Assembly (NCBI GenBank): GCA_900320865.1
Contig: ONTT01000012.1
Span: 1-52,931, forward strand
Length of the DNA: 52,931 bases
From: an uncultured Bacteroidales bacterium
GTDB taxonomy: Bacteria; Bacteroidota; Bacteroidia; Bacteroidales; Paludibacteraceae
Direction: 5' to 3'
Under the pieces are notes generated by a model that had not been told where the DNA came from, did not search any database, and worked only from the letters and a program-made list of their open reading frames with translations. Below are positions 47,940 to 52,931 of this stretch, piece by piece; the stretch's first letter is position 1, and each line of letters starts with the position of its first letter. The translations under genes and the position numbers were made by a program.

Positions 47940-49295
47940 ATGCAAACAATCAAACTGAAACGTGGTTTGGACATTCCGTTTGAAGGAGCTGCAGCCCTTA
48001 CGCTTGGAAGCGTGAGACGTCCGGAGGTCTTTCATATTGTGCCTGACCACTTCGCCGGAATCACTCCGAAGCTGGATGTGAAAGTAGGCGACTCGGTGAA
48101 AGCAGGTTCTCCCCTCTTTCACGACAAGGCGTTTGAGGAAATGCAGTTCACGTCCCCTGTCTCGGGTAAAGTCGTAGATATCGTGCGTGGTGATCGTCGT
48201 AAGGTGATGTCGATAGACATCCAGGCGGATGCTACCATCGCTTACGAGAAATTCGACGCCTCGGGTGATGTGAAGTCGCTGCTTCTCAAATCCGGTTTGT
48301 GGGCGCTCATCAAGCAGCGTCCGTATGACTGCATCGCGATGCCGAACAAGATGCCTCGTGCGTTCTTCATCTCGTCGTTTGACACAGCGCCTGCTGCGCC
48401 GGACTACGAGTTCGTGCTCAAAGGTCAGTTACCTACCCTGCAGGCCGGTGTATCGGCGCTCGCAAAACTCGCGCCGGTGTATGTCGGTATCCGTGGCGGA
48501 GCCAAGGCTACTGAGTTTAGAGAGTTAAAAGAGTGTACTCTCTTCGAGGTTTATGGTCCGCATCCTGCCGGTAATGTCGGTGTACAACTGAACAACCTCG
48601 CGCCGTTGGCAAAGGGGGAGACGGTCTTCACGATTAACATCCAGGATCTGGCTGTTATCGGACGTCTGTTCCAGAAAGGTATCGTTGATTACACCAAGAA
48701 AGTAGCGCTCACCGGTCCGTTGGCTTACGGTCGTCAGTACTACAACGTGCTGCCGGGTATGCCGGTTGCTGCGATCTTCAAGTCGAACGTTCATGACGAG
48801 GTAGCATGCCGTTACATCGCAGGCAACGTACTGAGCGGTCGTCAGGTATGCCCGGAGAGCGACATCGTTTCGCCGTACGACAACCAGTTCACCGTGCTTG
48901 AGGACGGCGCAGACCGTCATGAGTTCATGGGCTGGCTCATGCCGCGTTTCGCGAACTTCAACGCCGGTTGTACAGACCCCGCTAAGATGCTGGACAACAG
49001 CTTCACCCGTTGGCTCTTCGGTCCGAAGAAATACCAATGGGATGCACGTCTGAAAGGTGGACGCCGCGCTATCATCGTTAGCAACGAGTATGACCGCGTC
49101 TTCCCAATGGACATCTATCCTGAGTATTTGATTAAAGCCATGATCGCAGGTAATATCGATCGCATGGAGGCACTCGGCGCTTACGAAGTGGCACCGGAGG
49201 ACTTTGCGCTCTGTGAGTTCGTCTGCACGTCGAAGATGCCGTTGCAGGCTATCGTGCGTCAAGCGCTGGACAATTTAAAAAAGGAGATTGAGTGA
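47940..49295 (+). CDS. nqrA: Na+-translocating NADH:quinone reductase subunit A
   Basis: 451 aa cytoplasmic subunit, implicated in quinone binding at the membrane interface. I-K-L-K-R-G-L-D-I-P-F-E-G near the start and the biotinyl-like D-V-K-V-G-D-S-V-K-A-G-S-P-L region are typical. It is first of six genes. It has no Shine-Dalgarno sequence, unlike every downstream gene of the operon. Its TGA overlaps the nqrB start by one base. Confidence 0.97.
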   Translation: MQTIKLKRGLDIPFEGAAALTLGSVRRPEVFHIVPDHFAGITPKLDVKVGDSVKAGSPLFHDKAFEEMQFTSPVSGKVVDIVRGDRRKVMSIDIQADATIAYEKFDASGDVKSLLLKSGLWALIKQRPYDCIAMPNKMPRAFFISSFDTAPAAPDYEFVLKGQLPTLQAGVSALAKLAPVYVGIRGGAKATEFRELKECTLFEVYGPHPAGNVGVQLNNLAPLAKGETVFTINIQDLAVIGRLFQKGIVDYTKKVALTGPLAYGRQYYNVLPGMPVAAIFKSNVHDEVACRYIAGNVLSGRQVCPESDIVSPYDNQFTVLEDGADRHEFMGWLMPRFANFNAGCTDPAKMLDNSFTRWLFGPKKYQWDARLKGGRRAIIVSNEYDRVFPMDIYPEYLIKAMIAGNIDRMEALGAYEVAPEDFALCEFVCTSKMPLQAIVRQALDNLKKEIE

Positions 49296-50503
49296 TGGAA
49301 AAGTTTTATGCTATTTGGAAGAAGTTCGGTAAGAACTTCGAAGAAGGCGGTAAGCTCGCTAAGTTGAGCTCGTTCTATGACGCCTTCGATACCTTCCTGT
49401 TCACTCCGCAGACCACCGCTAAGAAAAACGGCACCCATATCCATGACGGTTCGGACTCGAAGCGCACGATGATCATCGTAGTGCTCGCTTTGGTGCCCGC
49501 ACTTCTCTTCGGTATGTTCAATGTCGGTTATCAGCACCTGCTCGCTACCGGACAACTGGCTGAGGGTCTCACCTGTGCATTGTTCTGGAAAGCGTTCGGT
49601 TTCGGTTTGCTGGCCGTGCTGCCGTATATCCTCGTTTCCTACATCGTCGGCTTGGGTATTGAGTTCGTAGTAGCTCAAATCAAGCATGAGGAGGTAGCGG
49701 AGGGATATCTGGTAACAGGATTCATTATACCGCTCATCGTGCCGATCAATACGCCGCTCTGGCAAGTAGCTATCGCAGTAGCGTTCGCTGTTATCTTTGC
49801 CAAAGAGGTGTTCGGTGGAACGGGATATAACATCTTCAACGTAGCGCTCATCACCCGTGCGTTCCTCTTCTTCGCATACCCGTCGTCCATGACGGGCGAT
49901 AAGATGTTCGTTCGTGATGGTGGTACCTGGGGTTGGGACGGCGGTCTCGTAGATGGTTACACCTGCGCTACCCCGCTTACCCAATTAGCTACCGGTACGG
50001 ATGTGCAACTCTCGTTCTGGGATATGGCGAACGGTCTGATCCCCGGTTCTGTAGGCGAGACCTGTCTCTGGGCTATCCTGCTCGGCGCTTGTCTGCTTCT
50101 CATCACCGGTGTGGCAAGCTGGAAGACCATGCTCTCTGTATTCGCAGGAGGTGCACTCACCGCGTTCCTGTTCAATAAGTTCGGCGCAGCAGATAACCTC
50201 GTAGCGCAGTATCCTTGGTATATGCATCTCGTATCGGGCGGTTTCGCTTTCGGTGCTGTCTTCATGGCTACCGACCCTGTTACCTCGGCTCGTACGGAGT
50301 GCGGTAAATGGATCTACGGTTTCCTCATCGGTTTCGTAGCCGTTATCGTACGTGTACTCAACCCGGGTTATCCGGAGGGTATGATGCTCGCTATCCTGCT
50401 GATGAATGCCTTCGCGCCGCTCATCGACTGGTGCGTTGTTCAAGTTAACATCAATAAACGCGCGAAGCGCTTAAACAGCGTTAGCGATAAACTTGTGAAG
50501 TAA
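49295..50503 (+). CDS. nqrB: Na+-translocating NADH:quinone reductase subunit B
   Basis: 402 aa integral membrane subunit with about ten TMs and a covalent FMN. The flavinylation site is probably the Thr in D-G-Y-T-C-A-T-P-L (~209-217), a variant of the more common S-G-A-T form. Preceded by AAGGAG. Together with NqrA, D and E it forms the sodium path; electrons pass NADH to FAD, 2Fe-2S, FMN, FMN, riboflavin and quinone. Confidence 0.96.
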   Translation: MEKFYAIWKKFGKNFEEGGKLAKLSSFYDAFDTFLFTPQTTAKKNGTHIHDGSDSKRTMIIVVLALVPALLFGMFNVGYQHLLATGQLAEGLTCALFWKAFGFGLLAVLPYILVSYIVGLGIEFVVAQIKHEEVAEGYLVTGFIIPLIVPINTPLWQVAIAVAFAVIFAKEVFGGTGYNIFNVALITRAFLFFAYPSSMTGDKMFVRDGGTWGWDGGLVDGYTCATPLTQLATGTDVQLSFWDMANGLIPGSVGETCLWAILLGACLLLITGVASWKTMLSVFAGGALTAFLFNKFGAADNLVAQYPWYMHLVSGGFAFGAVFMATDPVTSARTECGKWIYGFLIGFVAVIVRVLNPGYPEGMMLAILLMNAFAPLIDWCVVQVNINKRAKRLNSVSDKLVK

Positions 50504-50514
50504 GGAGGTACGCT

Positions 50515-51207
50515 ATGAATACGAATAGTAATGTTTATACGATCGCATATGCTACCGTCATGGTAGTTATCGTAGCTGTCCTGTTGGCTTTTGTCAGCCA
50601 AGCGCTTACTCCGCGTCAGCAGGCGAATATCAAACTCGACCAACAGAAGCAGATGTTGGTGGCTCTTAACCAGGAACTGGATAGCTTTGCTAATCCCGCT
50701 GCGCGTTACGAGGAACTCGTGCGCGATACCATCCAGATGAATGAGGATGGTACCAAGGCCAACATTATTCGCTTTGAGGTAGAAGGTGCTACCAAGTACG
50801 TGCTTCGTCTCCACGGTGCCGGTCTTTGGGGAGGTATCGGTGGTTATATTGCCCTAGATGAGGACAAGAATACCATCTTCGGTATCAACTTCAATCATGA
50901 GTCCGAGACCCCGGGTCTGGGTGCGCTCATCGTAGAGAAACCTTTCCGCGAGCAGTTCATTGGTAAACATATCCGTAATGCCGCAGGCGACATCGTCAGT
51001 GTAGTCGTTCTCAAGAAAGGCAACAAGGCAGAGAACGGTGAGGAGCAGGTAGATGCTGTTTCGGGCGCTACCATCACCTCTACCGGTGTCAGCGATATGT
51101 TGAAGACCAACCTCAGCGAGGAATACAAAGATTTCCTGTATGTGCTTATCGGTAATGCAGAGCCCGCTGAAGAAGAGATTGTTGAACCAAATCAAGAGGA
51201 GGAATAA
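50515..51207 (+). CDS. nqrC: Na+-translocating NADH:quinone reductase subunit C
   Basis: 230 aa with one N-terminal TM (~8-28) and a periplasmic FMN-binding domain. The covalent FMN site is the Thr of V-S-G-A-T-I-T-S near residue 186. It is preceded by TAAGGAGGT, a nearly perfect match to the 16S 3' end. The acidic C-terminal tail is Glu-rich. Confidence 0.97.
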   Translation: MNTNSNVYTIAYATVMVVIVAVLLAFVSQALTPRQQANIKLDQQKQMLVALNQELDSFANPAARYEELVRDTIQMNEDGTKANIIRFEVEGATKYVLRLHGAGLWGGIGGYIALDEDKNTIFGINFNHESETPGLGALIVEKPFREQFIGKHIRNAAGDIVSVVVLKKGNKAENGEEQVDAVSGATITSTGVSDMLKTNLSEEYKDFLYVLIGNAEPAEEEIVEPNQEEE

Positions 51208-51210
51208 GTT

Positions 51211-51831
51211 ATGTTAAGTCAGAAAACAAAGGACACTTTACTTGGTCCTCTTAATGTCAATAACCCGGTCGTAGTACAGGTGCTCGGTATCTGTTCGGCG
51301 CTTGCCGTAACCGTGCAACTCAAGCCTGCCCTCGTCATGGGTATCGCCGTAACCATCATCGTGGCAATGTCGAATGTCATCATCTCGTTGCTTCGTAACA
51401 CGATTCCGATGCGTATTCGTATCATCGTGCAACTCGTTGTCGTTGCGGCGCTCGTAACCCTCGTCAGCGAGGTGCTCAAAGCGTTTGCTTTCGATGTGGC
51501 GATGCAGCTGTCCGTTTATCTCGGACTGATCATCACCAACTGTATCCTCATGGGTCGTCTCGAGGCCTTCGCCATGACCAATAAACCCTGGGATTCGTTC
51601 CTCGATGGTCTGGGCAACGGCTTCGGCTATGCACTCATCCTCGTCATCGTAGCGTTCGTTCGCGAACTCTTCGGCTCGGGTAAACTCCTGGGTATCCAGA
51701 TCATTCCGGATAGCTGGTATGCTGCCGGTTATGAGAACTGCGGTATGATGATGATGCCTGCTATGGCACTTATCTTAGTTGGATGTATCATCTGGGCGCA
51801 CCGCGCCATTAATGACAAGGAGGGCAAGTAA
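51211..51831 (+). CDS. nqrD: Na+-translocating NADH:quinone reductase subunit D
   Basis: 206 aa with six hydrophobic segments; early [11 protein letters not shown] and [12 protein letters not shown] motifs. Inner-membrane subunit homologous to RnfE. Preceded by AGAGGAGGAA. Its stop overlaps the nqrE start. Confidence 0.97.
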   Translation: MLSQKTKDTLLGPLNVNNPVVVQVLGICSALAVTVQLKPALVMGIAVTIIVAMSNVIISLLRNTIPMRIRIIVQLVVVAALVTLVSEVLKAFAFDVAMQLSVYLGLIITNCILMGRLEAFAMTNKPWDSFLDGLGNGFGYALILVIVAFVRELFGSGKLLGIQIIPDSWYAAGYENCGMMMMPAMALILVGCIIWAHRAINDKEGK

Positions 51832-52439
51832 TGGAACATGCATTAAGTTTATTCGTTCGCTCGATCTTTGCGGACAATATGATCTTCGCTTTCTTCCTCG
51901 GCATGTGTTCGTACCTTGCCGTATCGAAGACCGTGAAGACTTCTGCCGGTCTGGGAGTAGCCGTTACCTTCGTGCTGGTGATCACCCTGCCGGTTAACTA
52001 CCTGCTGCAGGTCTATGTGCTCAACCCGCTGAATCTGAGCTACCTCAGCTTTATTCTCTTCATCGCCGTGATCGCTGCCATCGTGCAGATCGTCGAGATG
52101 GTAGTTGAGAAATTCAGCCCGTCGCTCTATGCCAGCCTCGGTATCTTCCTGCCGCTGATCGCGGTGAACTGCGCCATCATGGGTGGTTCGCTCTTTATGC
52201 AGCAGCGTATATTGCTGAGCGCAGATAACGTCAAAGCTATCGCTAATCTCGGCGATGCGTTTGCCTACGCGCTCGGTTCAGGTATCGGATGGTTCCTGGC
52301 TATCGTCTGCCTGGCAGGTATTCGTGAGAAAATGGAGTATAACGATGTTCCGAAACCCTTGCAGGGTCTGGGTATCACCTTCATCACCGTTGGTTTGATG
52401 GCCCTCGCCTTCATGTGTTTCTCGGGTCTTAAAATCTAA
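51831..52439 (+). CDS. nqrE: Na+-translocating NADH:quinone reductase subunit E
   Basis: 202 aa with six hydrophobic segments; [10 protein letters not shown] near the start and N-C-A-I-M-G-G mid-protein. It is the inverted-topology partner of NqrD, and the paired cysteines of the two subunits hold a membrane iron centre. Preceded by AAGGAGGG. Confidence 0.97.
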   Translation: MEHALSLFVRSIFADNMIFAFFLGMCSYLAVSKTVKTSAGLGVAVTFVLVITLPVNYLLQVYVLNPLNLSYLSFILFIAVIAAIVQIVEMVVEKFSPSLYASLGIFLPLIAVNCAIMGGSLFMQQRILLSADNVKAIANLGDAFAYALGSGIGWFLAIVCLAGIREKMEYNDVPKPLQGLGITFITVGLMALAFMCFSGLKI

Positions 52440-52454
52440 AAGGAGGACTGTACT

Positions 52455-52931
52455 ATGTTGAAGACTATTCTTATTTCAGTGGCAGTATTCCTTGCAGTAA
52501 TACTCCTGTTAGTGATCATTCTGCTCGTTGCGAAAAAATACCTTGTGTCGTCCGGTAATGTCAAAGTGACCATCAACGGCGACAAGGTCTATGACGTGGC
52601 AGCCGGTGGTTCGCTCCTTGCCCAACTCGGTGAAGCAGGTGTACACCTACCTTCCGCGTGCGGCGGTAAGGGTTCGTGCGGTCAGTGTAAGTGCCAGGTC
52701 CTCTCCGGTGGAGGTGAGATCCTGCCTACTGAGACCGTTCATTTCTCGCGTAAGCAACAGAAAGAAGGTTGGCGTCTGGGATGCCAAGTGAAAGTAAAAG
52801 AAGACATCACCATGAAGGTGGATGAAGCCGTACTCGGCGTCAAAGAATGGGAGTGCGAAGTCATCTCCAACAAGAACGTCGCTACCTTCATCAAAGAGTT
52901 CAAAGTGCAGCTGCCTCCGGGCGAGCACATG
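52455..52931 (+). CDS. nqrF: Na+-translocating NADH:quinone reductase subunit F, 5' part
   Basis: The first 159 codons only; the gene runs off the window. N-terminal TM (~5-26), then a 2Fe-2S ferredoxin domain with C69, C75, C78 and C110 (A-C-G-G-K-G-S-C-G-Q-C), then the start of the FAD/NADH reductase domain (E-F-K-V-Q-L-P-P-G-E-H). It is the NADH-oxidising entry point. AGGAGG precedes the ATG. Confidence 0.97.
   Translation, partial: MLKTILISVAVFLAVILLLVIILLVAKKYLVSSGNVKVTINGDKVYDVAAGGSLLAQLGEAGVHLPSACGGKGSCGQCKCQVLSGGGEILPTETVHFSRKQQKEGWRLGCQVKVKEDITMKVDEAVLGVKEWECEVISNKNVATFIKEFKVQLPPGEHM

Overview
The window looks like a chromosomal segment of a member of the order Bacteroidales; the family cannot be fixed from the sequence. 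Evidence: lineage-restricted families (DUF4831, DUF4835, DUF5723), a PorE-like type IX secretion lipoprotein, a subtilase with a type IX-style C-terminal tag, an Nqr sodium pump, fused 2-oxoacid:ferredoxin oxidoreductase subunits, and promoters of the Bacteroidetes type (TTG, 20 nt, TAnnTTTG).

Layout. 1-1058: a small operon with a short secreted peptide gene, an unrecognised 129-residue basic protein, and two copies of a ~102-nt structured RNA element, one after each gene, closed by a strong terminator. 1215-27498: a long run of plus-strand genes covering an esterase, bactofilin, DUF1015, PorE-like OmpA protein, thyA-folA-ettA-tilS-aroE, DUF4831/DUF4835, recN-rarA-hemW, a class A PBP, a block of exported proteins (TPR, TraB/GumN-like, hypothetical, amidase-like), rlmD and the subtilase. 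27505-27606: SRP RNA on the minus strand. 27680-35217: RecD-like helicase, a lipoprotein/outer-membrane barrel pair, yebC, rsmG. 35299-38227 (minus): korA-korB. 38313-42105: lepA, nhaD, dedA. 42080-47728 (minus): murC-ftsQ-ftsA-ftsZ followed by a Wzz-like two-TM protein. 47940 to the end: nqrABCDE and the first 159 codons of nqrF.

Functional themes: folate/dTMP synthesis (thyA, folA), translation quality and ribosome modification (ettA, tilS, rlmD, rsmG, lepA, SRP RNA), DNA repair (recN, rarA, RecD-like), cell envelope and division (PBP, murC, ftsQAZ, bactofilin, OmpA proteins), and sodium-coupled energetics (Nqr, NhaD, Kor).

Three things stand out. (1) The structured RNA pair at 221-322 and 887-987 differs in sequence but keeps its stems through several double compensatory changes. 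(2) Two unrelated genes (the first small gene and rsmG) show the same architecture: stop codon, a purely structured insert, then a second in-frame copy of the gene's last codons that differs mostly at synonymous positions. (3) Nineteen short tandem tracts, all with a 7-nt period but with different unit sequences, sit at gene junctions, often supplying start or stop codons, and also inside four coding regions.
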